A DNA stretch of 64,000 nt from Planococcus koreensis. GTDB lineage: Bacteria > Bacillota > Bacilli > Bacillales_A > Planococcaceae. The position numbers and the translations under genes are program-made. The notes beneath the pieces were generated by a model, which was not told where the DNA came from, did not search any database, and was given only the letters and a program-made list of their open reading frames with translations. Below, one piece after another: positions 37,902 to 47,129 of this stretch. Numbering within the stretch: position 1 is the stretch's first letter; every line of letters starts with the position of its first letter. The DNA lies in the NCBI RefSeq assembly GCF_004761975.1, contig NZ_RQII01000014.1:1-64000 (forward strand), read 5' to 3'.

Positions 37902-40094
37902 ATGGCGAAAGATCAAGTTAGGACTCCCGAAGACGTATTTGACATGTGTGCGTCTTATATGAATGCCGATCATGTAAATACAATTAAAAAAGCTTACGAA
38001 GTGGCCTTGAAGGCGCATGAGGGGCAGTTCCGTAAATCCGGCGAACCCTATATTGTCCACCCTGTCCAAGTCGCCGGAATTCTGGCAGAATTGCAGATGG
38101 ACCCTTCCACAGTGGCAGCGGGCTTTTTACATGATGTCGTGGAAGACACCGAAGTCAGCCGCGAAGACATCGTGCGCGATTTCGATGAAGAAGTGGCGAT
38201 GCTTGTTGATGGCGTGACCAAGCTCAGCAAAATCAAATATATGTCCAAAGAAGAGCAGCAAGCGGAAAACCATCGTAAAATGTTTGTGGCGATGGCGCAG
38301 GATATCCGCGTCATCCTCATTAAATTGGCGGATCGGCTGCATAATTTGCGCACGCTCAAATACCAGTCGGTTGAAAAGCAGCGCATCAAAGCGAACGAAA
38401 CGCTGGAGATTTTTGCACCGATTGCTCACCGCCTCGGGATCAATACGATCAAATGGGAGCTTGAAGATACAGCTCTGCGTTATTTGAATCCTCAGCAATA
38501 TTACCGCATCGTCAACTTGATGAAAAAGAAGCGGACCGAGCGGGAAGATTACTTGAATAAGGTCATGGATGAAATCCGCATCCAATTGGACGAAGTCCAA
38601 ATCGAAGCGGATCTTTTCGGGCGCCCAAAACACATTTACAGCATTTATAAGAAAATGGCGCTGCAAAACAAGCAGTTCAATGAAATCTATGATTTATTGG
38701 CCGTGCGCATCACGGTCGACAGCATCAAGGATTGCTACGCTGTGCTCGGCATCATCCATTCGACGTGGAAGCCGATGCCTGGCCGGTTCAAGGATTACAT
38801 CGCAATGCCGAAACAGAATCTTTACCAGTCGCTGCATACGACGGTCATCGGGCCGCAGGGCGATCCTTTGGAAGTGCAGATCCGCACGGAAGAAATGCAC
38901 CGCATCGCGGAATACGGGGTAGCGGCGCATTGGGCGTATAAAGAAGGCCGGAAAGTCGATATGCCGAAAAACACGGTCGATTCCCGTTTGACGTGGTTCC
39001 GCGAAATCCTGGATTTCCAGAACGAAGCGGACAATGCGGAAGAGTTTATGGAATCGCTGAAATACGATCTATTTTCCGACATGGTTTATGTCTTTTCACC
39101 AAAAGGCGACGTCATCGAAATGCCGGCCGGTTCCGTGCCGATCGATTTTGCATACCGGGTCCATTCGGAAATTGGCAATAAAACCATCGGCGCCAAAGTT
39201 AACGGCAAGATGGTGCCGCTTGATACGGAATTGAAGACAGGCGACATCGTCGAAATCCTGACATCGAAGCAATCGTTCGGCCCGAGCCGCGACTGGCTGA
39301 AAATCGCCAAATCGACGCAGACGAAAAACAAGATCAAGCAATTTTTCAAAAAGCAATTGCGCGTCGACAATGTCCAAAAGGGCAAAGAACTGATCGAGAA
39401 GGAAATCCGTGCTCAGGAATTCAACGTCAAAGACATTCTGACGAACGACAACATCAAACGCGTCTGCGAAAAATTCAATTTTGCGGGAGAAGATGATATG
39501 TATGCGGCGGTCGGCTTCAGCGGCATCACTGCCCAGCAAGTCGTCAACCGCTTGGCGGAAAAACAGCGCAAGCGCCGCGAGCAGGAAGAAGCCCTCGAGA
39601 AAATCACGGTGGAGATGAAATCGCCTGCACCGCGCAAGCAAACCGATTCAGGCGTCATCGTCCGCGGCATCGACAATATGATGATCCGTTTGTCGCGCTG
39701 CTGCAACCCAGTGCCTGGCGACAGCATCATCGGGTTTATTACGAAAGGCCGGGGTGTTTCTGTCCACCGCGCCGACTGCCCGAATGTCCACGCTGACCAG
39801 ACCGACCGCTTGATCCCGGTCGAATGGGAAAACGCGGAATCGCCAGAGAAAAAAGATTACGCAATCGATATCGAAGTCCAGGCGTATGACCGGACAGGGT
39901 TGATCAACGAAGTGATGCATATGGTCAGCGAAGCGAAGACGACAATCACAGCGGTCAGCGGCAAAGCAGACTCCGATAAAATCGCGACGATTAACATGAC
40001 CATCATGATTCCTCATATTTCGCACCTGAACCGGGTAGTGGAAAAGATCAAGCAGATTCCCGATGTCTATTCGGTTATACGCGTCACGAATTAA
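37902..40094 (+). CDS. relA: Bifunctional (p)ppGpp synthetase/hydrolase Rel (730 aa)
   Basis: Long RelA-SpoT homologue of the stringent response. It has the HD hydrolase domain ([21 protein letters not shown]), synthetase domain ([26 protein letters not shown]), TGS ([17 protein letters not shown]), a conserved-cysteine domain ([17 protein letters not shown]) and ACT (about 650-730). Both catalytic halves look intact. It is followed after 9 bp by dtd, as in Bacillus. Confidence 0.97.
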   Translation: MAKDQVRTPEDVFDMCASYMNADHVNTIKKAYEVALKAHEGQFRKSGEPYIVHPVQVAGILAELQMDPSTVAAGFLHDVVEDTEVSREDIVRDFDEEVAMLVDGVTKLSKIKYMSKEEQQAENHRKMFVAMAQDIRVILIKLADRLHNLRTLKYQSVEKQRIKANETLEIFAPIAHRLGINTIKWELEDTALRYLNPQQYYRIVNLMKKKRTEREDYLNKVMDEIRIQLDEVQIEADLFGRPKHIYSIYKKMALQNKQFNEIYDLLAVRITVDSIKDCYAVLGIIHSTWKPMPGRFKDYIAMPKQNLYQSLHTTVIGPQGDPLEVQIRTEEMHRIAEYGVAAHWAYKEGRKVDMPKNTVDSRLTWFREILDFQNEADNAEEFMESLKYDLFSDMVYVFSPKGDVIEMPAGSVPIDFAYRVHSEIGNKTIGAKVNGKMVPLDTELKTGDIVEILTSKQSFGPSRDWLKIAKSTQTKNKIKQFFKKQLRVDNVQKGKELIEKEIRAQEFNVKDILTNDNIKRVCEKFNFAGEDDMYAAVGFSGITAQQVVNRLAEKQRKRREQEEALEKITVEMKSPAPRKQTDSGVIVRGIDNMMIRLSRCCNPVPGDSIIGFITKGRGVSVHRADCPNVHADQTDRLIPVEWENAESPEKKDYAIDIEVQAYDRTGLINEVMHMVSEAKTTITAVSGKADSDKIATINMTIMIPHISHLNRVVEKIKQIPDVYSVIRVTN

Positions 40095-40103
40095 GGAGGC
40101 ATT

Positions 40104-40547
40104 ATGCGGGTCATATTACAGCGTTCAAAACAAGCGTCAGTGACTGTCGGCGGCGAAAAGGTCGGAGCGATCGATTCCGGCTTTGTGCTGCTTGTCGGCA
40201 TCACACATGGCGATACCGAGCAAGACGCGGCTTATGTCGCAAACAAGATTGCAGGGCTGCGGCTTTTTGAAGACGGCGAGGGCAAGATGAACTTGTCGAT
40301 CCAGGAAGCCGGCGGCAGCATCTTGTCGATTTCCCAGTTCACGCTTTACGGCGACGTCCGAAAAGGGCGCCGGCCAAGCTTCACCGCAGCGGCGCGCCCG
40401 GAAGTGGCAGAGCCGCTTTGGCTGAAGTTCAACGACGAATTGCGCGCGTGCGGACTGTTCGTCGAAACCGGCGTGTTCGGGGCGATGATGGACGTTGAAC
40501 TCGTCAACGACGGCCCGGTCACAATGATCATTGAATCGAAAGAATGA
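40104..40547 (+). CDS. dtd: D-aminoacyl-tRNA deacylase Dtd (147 aa)
   Basis: Hydrolyses D-aminoacyl-tRNA. The catalytic SQFTLYGD stretch and the C-terminal Gly-Pro loop ([11 protein letters not shown]) are present, as is KGRRPSF. Full length, in an operon with relA. Confidence 0.97.
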   Translation: MRVILQRSKQASVTVGGEKVGAIDSGFVLLVGITHGDTEQDAAYVANKIAGLRLFEDGEGKMNLSIQEAGGSILSISQFTLYGDVRKGRRPSFTAAARPEVAEPLWLKFNDELRACGLFVETGVFGAMMDVELVNDGPVTMIIESKE

Positions 40548-40553
40548 AATAAG

Positions 40554-40600
40554 GGGCTGCCCAATAAGTCGAATAACAGACTTATTGGACAGCCCTTTTT
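40554..40600 (+). terminator. Intrinsic terminator after dtd
   Basis: A 16-bp stem starting GGGCTGCCCAATAAGT (one C-A mismatch) closes on ACTTATTGGACAGCCC, followed by five T. Confidence 0.88.
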
Positions 40601-40690
40601 CTAACGTAGCGCAGGGGAATACTATTGCTCCTGTCCCTGCAACGCTTCGCTAGCTTCGGGACATGAAAACCCGTTGCATCGCTGCGCTAG
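40600..40690. repeat. Dispersed-repeat fragment related to the 29-kb element
   Basis: On the minus strand CTAGCGCAGCGATGCA (40675-40690) is identical to 29127-29142. A second, diverged copy CTAGCGAAGCGTTGCA (40638-40653) is followed by GGGACAGGAGCAATAG, which resembles the degenerate end of the CAGAGA satellite. It lies between the dtd terminator and a second hairpin. Confidence 0.75.
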
Positions 40691-40699
40691 CTTCGTCGC

Positions 40700-40741
40700 A
40701 AAGGAAGTTCCCCAAATTACTTTTGGGGCACCTCCTTTTTT
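40700..40741. terminator. Hairpin with T tract, plus-strand reading
   Basis: AAAGGA..CCCCAAA / TTTTGGGG..TCCTTT pair with two internal mismatches and are followed by TTTTTT on the plus strand. It may back up dtd termination. Confidence 0.6.
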
Positions 40742-40747
40742 ATGGCA

Positions 40748-40782
40748 TAAAAAAGCGGCATAGGGGAAAGCCCCATGCCGCT
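40748..40782 (-). terminator. Intrinsic terminator of the amidase gene
   Basis: On the minus strand AGCGGCAT-GGGG and CCCC-ATGCCGCT arms form a 12-bp stem with one unpaired base, followed by six T. It begins 6 bp past the stop codon. Confidence 0.9.
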
Positions 40783-40788
40783 GGATCG

Positions 40789-42336
40789 TTATTGGCTTAA
40801 TTTTGCATCGAAATAATTGACGAGGCCATCGTACAAGCCGAGTGCGGCCTGTTCCTGGAATTTGCTTGACGTGACAATGCGTTCGTCGTTGTAATTGCTC
40901 AAATAACCCAGTTCAACGAGTACCGCCGCTTGCTTGTTTTCCCTCAAGACGAGGTAGTTGCCGTGGCGTGCGCCGCGGTTCCGCAAATCGATTTTGCCGC
41001 TCAGGCCTTCGTTGATCGATTCGGCAAGCGCCTGCTGGTAATCGAGCATGTAATACGACGTGAAGCCGGACACGCTATTGTCGTCGGTTGCATCATAATG
41101 GAGGCTGATAAAAGCATCTGCCGCCACTTGGTGGCCCGTGGAGACCCGCGTACGCAAGTCGACGTAGACATCCGATTGCCGCGTCAACAGCACTTCAGCA
41201 CCTGCTGAACGCAAGTGGTGAGAGAGGATTTCCGACGTTTTCAGCGTCAAGTCCTTCTCTTTTGTCTCGCGGACGCCGACTGTTCCGCCGTCATTGCCGC
41301 CATGCCCGGGATCGAGCACGATCGTCAACCCGTTGAGTGTGCCTTTTTTGCGGGTCTGTGGTTCAGGCGCTTCCGCTGTCTGGACTTTCGTTTCGCCGTT
41401 CGTCACGACCCAGTCCGCGACAAAGGCATTTTGGCCATCCGGCAATAAAACCTGGTACCAATCGCCTTGCTTATCCACAACCGCGAATTCTTGGCCGGCA
41501 TTAGCGCGGCTTGCGACGGCTGAAGCAGTGGATGGGCTGGTGCGCAAATTCGTCCCATCGGTCAAGATGGTGATATTTTCGGCTTTCGGGCTTGCCGCTT
41601 TTTGTACCGGCTTGTCAGACAAGTGGCCATGGAAGGCGTAGACCCAGCCGCCTTCTTTTTCAGAAATTTGGATCTCGACCCAATTCCCTTGGATCGAACG
41701 GACCGGAAAGACTTCGCCTTTTTTCACAGTCTTCTGGATAGAAGAACTTAAATCCGGCTGATTCCTTACATTCAAGGCATCCACTGCGATTTCGAATGAA
41801 GAGACATCGCTTTTAGCAGGGGCGGGTTTTTCCTGGTTTTGGCCCGCAGTGCTTATGTATTGTTTGGAAACAAATCCGTTGACGCCGCGAAAATCGATTT
41901 CGAGCCAATTTCCTGCATCGTTGACGATGAGGGCTTGGTCGCCGGCGCTCATCTGTGCCAGCACGGATGATGAAATGTCCGCTTGAGCACGAATGTTCAA
42001 GTGGTCAACAGCAGCGACGGCTGTTTGTCCGGAAGCTTTGTTTGTTTCAGCGCTGCTGGTTTTTCGGGCCAGCCAAGAAGCGATCCACCCAGAACCGCTG
42101 CCGGTGCTGATTTCCAGCCAATCGCCGCTTTCTGAAACAATTGAGACTTTTTCCCCTTTTTCAAGCGCTCCGGAAACGCTGTAGGAAAGGCCGGGACCGC
42201 TGCGGATGTTGACCGTCGATCCGGTGATTTCCGCTTCGCCCCCTACCGCCAATGCGGGGTTTGCTGATAGCGGAGGAATTGTGCCGGCAATCATTAAAAA
42301 AAGTAGAATAAGACCAATGAACCATTTGCCTTTCAT
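40789..42336 (-). CDS. N-acetylmuramoyl-L-alanine amidase with four SH3b domains (515 aa)
   Basis: Signal peptide (about 1-28, cut near ANPALA). Four bacterial SH3 domains follow (each with an NIR/NVR/NLR motif: TVNIRSGPG, HLNIRAQAD, ALNVRNQPD, NLRTSPS), then a catalytic Amidase_3 domain (about 335-510). The zinc ligands are in VLDPGHGGNDGG, the Glu of RETKEKDLTL, and SLHYDA; the catalytic Glu is in VLVELGYLSN. It cleaves peptidoglycan stem peptides outside the cell. It corresponds to YrvJ, which in B. subtilis also follows dtd, but is inverted here and shares a divergent promoter region with hisS. Confidence 0.93.
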   Translation of the reverse strand: MKGKWFIGLILLFLMIAGTIPPLSANPALAVGGEAEITGSTVNIRSGPGLSYSVSGALEKGEKVSIVSESGDWLEISTGSGSGWIASWLARKTSSAETNKASGQTAVAAVDHLNIRAQADISSSVLAQMSAGDQALIVNDAGNWLEIDFRGVNGFVSKQYISTAGQNQEKPAPAKSDVSSFEIAVDALNVRNQPDLSSSIQKTVKKGEVFPVRSIQGNWVEIQISEKEGGWVYAFHGHLSDKPVQKAASPKAENITILTDGTNLRTSPSTASAVASRANAGQEFAVVDKQGDWYQVLLPDGQNAFVADWVVTNGETKVQTAEAPEPQTRKKGTLNGLTIVLDPGHGGNDGGTVGVRETKEKDLTLKTSEILSHHLRSAGAEVLLTRQSDVYVDLRTRVSTGHQVAADAFISLHYDATDDNSVSGFTSYYMLDYQQALAESINEGLSGKIDLRNRGARHGNYLVLRENKQAAVLVELGYLSNYNDERIVTSSKFQEQAALGLYDGLVNYFDAKLSQ

Positions 42337-42367
42337 TTTGCACCACCTTTATAATCGTTCTCTCTGT

Positions 42368-42431
42368 ATTATGAAAAAAAAACGGCCGTTTGTCAAAAAA
42401 GGTTGACAAGGTTTGTGGGAGTCCTTAAGAT
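42368..42431. promoter_or_regulatory. Back-to-back promoters of the amidase (-) and hisS leader (+)
   Basis: Plus: TTGACA (42403-42408), 17 bp, TAAGAT (42426-42431). Minus: TTGACA (42391-42396 complement), 17 bp, CATAAT (42368-42373 complement). The two -35 boxes form a perfect inverted repeat TGTCAA-N6-TTGACA. The minus spacer also contains the palindrome AACGGCCGTT. Confidence 0.85.
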
Positions 42432-42437
42432 TAACTT

Positions 42438-42730
42438 TATTATCCTTATATATTAGCTGTTGACGAAGAAAGTAATTGCATGATTGGCTGAAAAGAGAGG
42501 GGAAGTCCTGGGCTGTAAACTTTCCTGCAGGGATCTGCGACGAATAACACTTACGAGGCTTTTTCCTGAACGGCGCAACCCGCGCTTATTAGGGAAAGAC
42601 GGAACCGGCCGTTACCCGGAATGAGAGGATGCCGGCATTATTTTCATGGCATCAACTAGGGTGGAACCGCGGAAGCTTATCAAAAGCTCTCGTCCCTTGC
42701 GAAAGCAAGGGGCGGGGGCTTTTTTGCATG
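42438..42730 (+). promoter_or_regulatory. T-box leader of hisS-aspS
   Basis: The T-box sequence AGGGTGGAACCGCGG (42658-42672) precedes a terminator (42685-42725: a stem of about 16 bp closed by GAAA, then T). Stem I has the AGAAAGTAA 5' side, a GA-rich bulge and an upper helix TTGCA/TGCGA (42476-42480, 42536-42540). The 3' specifier loop reads CGAAT-AAC-A, so the in-register specifier is AAC (42546-42548); CAC (His) overlaps it at 42548-42550. Uncharged tRNA should favour antitermination. Confidence 0.9.
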
Positions 42731-42752
42731 GAAAAACAAAGGAGTGGAAAAA

Positions 42753-44039
42753 ATGGGCAAGAATATTCAAGCGCCGCGCGGCACATACGACGTGCTGCCG
42801 GACCAATCCGCCAAATGGCAGGAAGTTGAACAGAAAATCATTGAGCTATGCCGCCTATACCAATACAAGGAAATCCGGACGCCGATTTTCGAGCACACGG
42901 AATTATTCCAGCGCGGCGTCGGCGACACGACCGATATTGTCACCAAGGAAATGTATACATTCAAGGACCGCGGCGACCGCAGTTTGACGCTGCGCCCGGA
43001 AGGCACTGCTTCAGTCGTGCGTTCATTCGTGGAAAATAAATTATTCGGCTTGCCGGACCAGCCGGTGAAATTATTCTATACAGGCCCGATGTTCCGCTAT
43101 GAACGTCCGCAAGCTGGCCGCATGCGCCAGTTCGTGCAATTCGGCGTGGAAGCGATCGGTTCGAAAGACCCGGCAATCGATGCGGAAGTGATTTCGCTGG
43201 CGATGGAAACCTACCGTTCCGTCGGCTTGAAAAGCCTGCGCCTTGTCATCAATTCATTAGGGGATACGGAAAGCCGTTTGGCGCATAAAGAAGCGCTGGT
43301 GGCACATTTCGCACCGCACATTTCCGAGTTCTGCCCGGATTGCCAAGCGCGTTTGGACAAAAATCCATTGCGCATCCTGGACTGCAAAGTCGACCGCAAT
43401 AATCCATTGATGGCCACCGCGCCTTCATTGGCGGATTATTTGAATGAAGAATCGCGCCAGTATTTCGATGAAGTAAAAGGCTATCTGGATGAGCTCGACA
43501 TTCCATATGTCATCGATCCAAATCTGGTGCGCGGACTGGATTATTACAACCACACTGCGTTCGAAATCATGAGCGACGCAGAAGGCTTCGGCGCCATCAC
43601 GACGCTTGCAGGCGGCGGGCGCTATAACGGACTGGTCGAAGACCTCGGCGGGCCGGATGCTCCGGGAATCGGTTTTGCGATGAGCATCGAGCGGCTGTTA
43701 TTGGCGCTTGAAATGGAAAAAGTGGAAATCGGCTTATCGGACACCTTGGACGTCTACGTCATTGCGATGGATGAATCAGCGAAGAAAAAAGCGTTCAGCG
43801 TCGTGAAAGACCTGCGCGTCAATAAATTATCGGCAGATATGGATTACACAGCGCGCAAACTGAAAGCGCAGATGAAATCGGCTGACCGCAAAAAAGCGGG
43901 CTTTGTTGTCGTCATCGGTGAAACGGAACTGGCTAGCGGCAAAGCGAACGTCAAAGAAATGGCAACCGGCGAACAGCACGAGGTTTTATTCGCTGACATT
44001 GCCAGCACGATATTGAAAAAGAAATCATTGGGGGAATAG
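42753..44039 (+). CDS. hisS: Histidyl-tRNA synthetase (428 aa)
   Basis: Class II synthetase. Motif 2 ([23 protein letters not shown]), the HisRS signature [22 protein letters not shown], motif 3 ([15 protein letters not shown]) and the C-terminal anticodon domain are present. The ATG follows AAAGGAG by 8 bases; the GTG at 42744 lies inside that site. It is in an operon with aspS, 2 bp apart. Confidence 0.97.
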   Translation: MGKNIQAPRGTYDVLPDQSAKWQEVEQKIIELCRLYQYKEIRTPIFEHTELFQRGVGDTTDIVTKEMYTFKDRGDRSLTLRPEGTASVVRSFVENKLFGLPDQPVKLFYTGPMFRYERPQAGRMRQFVQFGVEAIGSKDPAIDAEVISLAMETYRSVGLKSLRLVINSLGDTESRLAHKEALVAHFAPHISEFCPDCQARLDKNPLRILDCKVDRNNPLMATAPSLADYLNEESRQYFDEVKGYLDELDIPYVIDPNLVRGLDYYNHTAFEIMSDAEGFGAITTLAGGGRYNGLVEDLGGPDAPGIGFAMSIERLLLALEMEKVEIGLSDTLDVYVIAMDESAKKKAFSVVKDLRVNKLSADMDYTARKLKAQMKSADRKKAGFVVVIGETELASGKANVKEMATGEQHEVLFADIASTILKKKSLGE

Positions 44040-44041
44040 AT

Positions 44042-45817
44042 ATGTCGAGAACACATTATTGCGGAGAAGTCAGTGAAGCCGCTATCGGACAGCGTGTATC
44101 ATTAAAAGGATGGGTGCAGAAGCGCCGTGATTTGGGCGGCTTGATCTTTGTCGACATGCGCGACCGCAGCGGCATCGTGCAAGCGGTATTCAATCCGGAA
44201 ATTTCAGCGCCGGCCACAGCAATCGGCGAAACGCTGCGCAACGAATTCGTCATCCACATTGAAGGGCTTGTCGTGGCGCGTTCAGAAGGCCAAGTCAATG
44301 CAGCGATGAAGACCGGCAAAATCGAAGTGCAGGTGGACCACGCGACAATCATCAACGCGGCGAAAAACCCGCCGTTCGCAATCGACGACCAGACGGAAGT
44401 CAGCGAAGACCTGCGTTTGAAATACCGTTATTTGGACTTGCGCCGGCCGTCGATGTACGAAACGTTCAAAATGCGTTCGGACATCACGAAATCGATCCGC
44501 CGTTTCCTGGACAATGAAGGATTCTTGGAAGTGGAAACACCGATTTTGACGAAATCGACTCCGGAAGGCGCACGCGATTATTTGGTGCCAAGCCGCGTGC
44601 ACGAAGGCGAATTCTACGCGCTTCCACAATCGCCGCAATTATTCAAGCAAATGCTGATGGTTTCTGGATTTGACAAGTATTACCAAATTGCACGTTGTTT
44701 CCGCGATGAAGATCTGCGCGCTGACCGCCAGCCGGAATTCACGCAAATCGACATGGAAATGAGTTTCAAGACGATGGAAGAAATCATCGAAATGAACGAG
44801 CGTTTGATGGGCATCATGATGAAAGACGTCAAAGGCGTCGACATCGATGCACAATTCCAGCGCATGAGCTATACCGAAGCGATGGACCGCTTCGGATCGG
44901 ATAAGCCGGACGTACGCTTCGGCCTGGAACTGGTGAATGTTTCGGATCTGGTGAAAGATTCTTCATTCAAAGTATTCTCCGGCGCCATCGAAAACGGCGG
45001 CCAGGTGAAATTGATCAACGTCAAAGGCAGCGCAGCAAACTACTCCCGCAAAGACATCGACGCACTTGGCGAATTCGCGGCACGCTACGGCGCGAAAGGC
45101 CTTGCTTGGCTGAAAGTGGAAGCAGACGGCGTAAAAGGGCCGATTGCGAAATTCTTCGAAGGCGAAGCAGCGACAGCATTGACGGAACGTGCTGAGGCAG
45201 AAGCCGGCGATCTGTTATTATTCGTAGCGGATTCCGCTTCGGTTGTGGCAGACGCATTGGGCGCTTTGCGCATGAAGTTCGGTAAAGAACTGAACTTGAT
45301 CGACAACTCGGTGTATAAATTCCTGTGGATCACGGACTGGCCATTATTCGAATACGATGAAAAAGACGGCCGTTACTACGCAGCCCACCATCCGTTCACA
45401 ATGCCGTTTGAAGAAGACATCGACAAATTGGACACAGAGCCGCAGAACGTCCGAGCGCAGGCCTATGACCTCGTGTTGAACGGCTATGAATTGGGCGGAG
45501 GCTCGCTGCGCATTTACCGCCGCGACATCCAGGAAAAAATGTTCAAGACGCTCGGCTTTTCCGACGAAGAAGCGCGCGAGCAATTCGGCTTCCTGATGGA
45601 TGCATTCGAATACGGCACGCCGCCGCACGGAGGCATCGCATTCGGCTTGGACCGCTTGGTTATGCTGCTTGCAGGCCGCACGAATTTGCGTGACACGATC
45701 GCGTTTCCGAAAACGGCGAGCGCCAGCGATTTGCTGACGAGCGCGCCAAGCCCGGTTTCAAATGCACAACTTGATGAATTAAGCCTATCTCTGAATGTTC
45801 AGAATACTGAAAAATAA
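44042..45817 (+). CDS. aspS: Aspartyl-tRNA synthetase (591 aa)
   Basis: Bacterial-type class IIb AspRS. It has the N-terminal OB anticodon domain ([26 protein letters not shown]), motif 2 ([23 protein letters not shown]), the bacterial GAD insertion (about 295-420) and motif 3 (GLDRLVMLL). Whether it is discriminating or also charges tRNA-Asn cannot be read with certainty. It is cotranscribed with hisS under the T-box. Confidence 0.97.
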   Translation: MSRTHYCGEVSEAAIGQRVSLKGWVQKRRDLGGLIFVDMRDRSGIVQAVFNPEISAPATAIGETLRNEFVIHIEGLVVARSEGQVNAAMKTGKIEVQVDHATIINAAKNPPFAIDDQTEVSEDLRLKYRYLDLRRPSMYETFKMRSDITKSIRRFLDNEGFLEVETPILTKSTPEGARDYLVPSRVHEGEFYALPQSPQLFKQMLMVSGFDKYYQIARCFRDEDLRADRQPEFTQIDMEMSFKTMEEIIEMNERLMGIMMKDVKGVDIDAQFQRMSYTEAMDRFGSDKPDVRFGLELVNVSDLVKDSSFKVFSGAIENGGQVKLINVKGSAANYSRKDIDALGEFAARYGAKGLAWLKVEADGVKGPIAKFFEGEAATALTERAEAEAGDLLLFVADSASVVADALGALRMKFGKELNLIDNSVYKFLWITDWPLFEYDEKDGRYYAAHHPFTMPFEEDIDKLDTEPQNVRAQAYDLVLNGYELGGGSLRIYRRDIQEKMFKTLGFSDEEAREQFGFLMDAFEYGTPPHGGIAFGLDRLVMLLAGRTNLRDTIAFPKTASASDLLTSAPSPVSNAQLDELSLSLNVQNTEK

Positions 45818-45831
45818 CCAGAGTTTATTAG

Positions 45832-45860
45832 TTGTCGTTTCTAAAAAGGTGTGCTAACAT
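45832..45860 (+). promoter_or_regulatory. Promoter of 6S RNA
   Basis: TTGTCG, 17-bp spacer, TAACAT. It predicts a start near 45868, exactly where the 6S terminal helix begins. Confidence 0.65.
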
Positions 45861-45867
45861 ACAAGTA

Positions 45868-46062
45868 GTAGAGAATCCTGATGTGTTCGTTACGAGCTAT
45901 TCAGTTTTGACCCAACATTTTGTCGTCGGGAGACCAGATTTCATCATGGCTAACATGCCCTAACCGGAAGTTATAAGTGATGACGAGGTCACCCACCTGC
46001 TTGAAGCGGGTTCAAAAACGATGCGCACCAAAACGGACGGCACGATTGGGATTCTCCGTTAT
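45868..46062 (+). ncRNA. ssrS: 6S RNA (BsrA/6S-1 type)
   Basis: About 195 nt. The ends pair perfectly (GAGAATCC 45871-45878 with GGATTCTC 46049-46056). The 5' side contains CCTGATGTGTTCGTTACGAGC and GACCCAAC, like Bacillus 6S-1. Position between aspS and tcdA (yrvM) is exactly that of B. subtilis bsrA. 6S RNA binds RNA polymerase holoenzyme and mimics an open promoter. The stretch 45818-46166 holds no protein gene. Confidence 0.88.
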
Positions 46063-46074
46063 TTCAACTTTTCG

Positions 46075-46102
46075 CCTCCCGGCAATTTGTCGGGGGGTTT
46101 TT
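46075..46102 (+). terminator. Intrinsic terminator after 6S RNA
   Basis: A 9-bp stem CCTCCCGGC/GTCGGGGGG (two G-T pairs), AATTT loop, then TTTTT. Its right arm overlaps the -35 of the next promoter. Confidence 0.85.
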
Positions 46103-46115
46103 ATTTGTGTATAAT
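46087..46115 (+). promoter_or_regulatory. tcdA promoter embedded in the 6S terminator
   Basis: TTGTCG (46087-46092), 17-bp spacer, TATAAT (46110-46115). The -35 lies within the loop and right arm of the terminator hairpin. The same TTGTCG hexamer drives 6S RNA. Confidence 0.7.
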
Positions 46116-46166
46116 CCCTAGTAGGTTAATCTACTTTAAGAATTCAATTTGAAGGGCAGGCAAATC

Positions 46167-46931
46167 ATGTTACATCAATTTTCCAGAAACGAATTAGCAG
46201 TAGGCAAAGAAGGCATGGAGCTATTGAAAAATTCCACCGTCGCAATTCTTGGCGTCGGGGGCGTGGGTTCATTTGCAGCAGAGGCTTGTGCACGCAGCGG
46301 CGTCGGCCGGATCATCCTCGTCGATAAAGACAACGTCGACATCACGAACATCAACCGCCAATTGGTCGCGAATCTGTCGACGGTCGGCCAGTCGAAAGCG
46401 GGCGTCATGCAAAAGCGCATCGCCGACATCAATACGGAATGCGAAGTTATTTCACTGCATATGTTTTATACAGAAGAAACATTCGAGGAGTTTTTCAGCT
46501 ACCAGCCGGATTACGTCATCGATGCATCCGATACAATGATTTACAAAGTCCATTTGATCCAGGAATGCGTCAAGCGCGGCATCCGCATCATTTCGAGCAT
46601 GGGTGCGGCTAATAAAACCGACCCGACGCGCTTCCGCATCGCGGACATCTCGAAGACACATACCGATCCGTTGGCGAAAATCATCCGCAAGAAATTGCGC
46701 GCATCGGGCATCCACAAAGGTGTACCGGTCGTCTTTTCGGACGAAAGCCCGATCATCGTCCGCGAAGACATTGTTGAAACAGTCGGCAAGCCAGACGCGG
46801 AAATCCGTAAAGCCCAGATGCCGCCAAGTTCAAACGCCTTCACGCCTTCAGCGGTCGGCTTGATCTGCGCGAGCTGGGTCGTCAACGACATCACCAAATC
46901 GATTCCGATCAACCGCGTACGCAATAATTAA
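46167..46931 (+). CDS. tcdA: tRNA threonylcarbamoyladenosine dehydratase TcdA (254 aa)
   Basis: E1-like ATP-dependent dehydratase that cyclises t6A37 to ct6A. The nucleotide loop GVGGVGSFAAEACARSGVG, the VDKDNVDITNINRQ segment and VIDASDTM are diagnostic of the CsdL/YrvM family. The ATG at 46167 gives MLHQFSRNELA, the usual start; an upstream TTG is at the ribosome binding site. It lacks a separate activator neighbour. Confidence 0.94.
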   Translation: MLHQFSRNELAVGKEGMELLKNSTVAILGVGGVGSFAAEACARSGVGRIILVDKDNVDITNINRQLVANLSTVGQSKAGVMQKRIADINTECEVISLHMFYTEETFEEFFSYQPDYVIDASDTMIYKVHLIQECVKRGIRIISSMGAANKTDPTRFRIADISKTHTDPLAKIIRKKLRASGIHKGVPVVFSDESPIIVREDIVETVGKPDAEIRKAQMPPSSNAFTPSAVGLICASWVVNDITKSIPINRVRNN

Positions 46932-46936
46932 TAGGG

Positions 46937-46966
46937 AAGCCGGCTCGTACGATGAGCCGGCTTTTC
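46937..46966 (+). terminator. Intrinsic terminator after tcdA
   Basis: AAGCCGGCTC/GAGCCGGCTT stem, 7-nt loop, TTTTCT. Confidence 0.9.
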
Positions 46967-46980
46967 TGTGGAGAAATTGG

Positions 46981-47075
46981 TGAACGCGCGTAAATTTTTC
47001 TGAGCGCTCGTAAATTCTGCTGAACGCACGTAAAAATTTCTGAGCGCGCATAAATTTCCCTGAACACGTATAAAC
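46981..47075. repeat. Periodic intergenic array C: TGARCGCNCGTAAA core, five copies, exact 20-bp period
   Basis: Units begin TGAACGCGCG (46981), TGAGCGCTCG (47001), TGAACGCACG (47021), TGAGCGCGCA (47041) and TGAACACGTA (47061), each followed by TAAA and a T/C-rich end. Every start is exactly 20 bp from the last. Substitutions alternate A/G at position 4. It lies between the convergent tcdA and rarA genes and their terminators. Confidence 0.95.
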
Positions 47076-47093
47076 CCGCAAATTGCCAAAACA

Positions 47094-47122
47094 AAAGCCA
47101 TTCCCGCGTGCGGAAATGGCTT
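47094..47122 (-). terminator. Intrinsic terminator of rarA
   Basis: On the minus strand AAGCCATT and AATGGCTT pair around a GC-rich inner stem (CCGCACGCGGG) and are followed by TTGTTTTG. Confidence 0.75.
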
Positions 47123-47129
47123 GACCCCT

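Noticed and set aside
46981-47075. CRISPR array reading of arrays A-D
   Set aside because: Cores of 7-14 bp and spacers of 6-14 bp are far below CRISPR sizes, cores vary within an array, and no cas gene is in the window.
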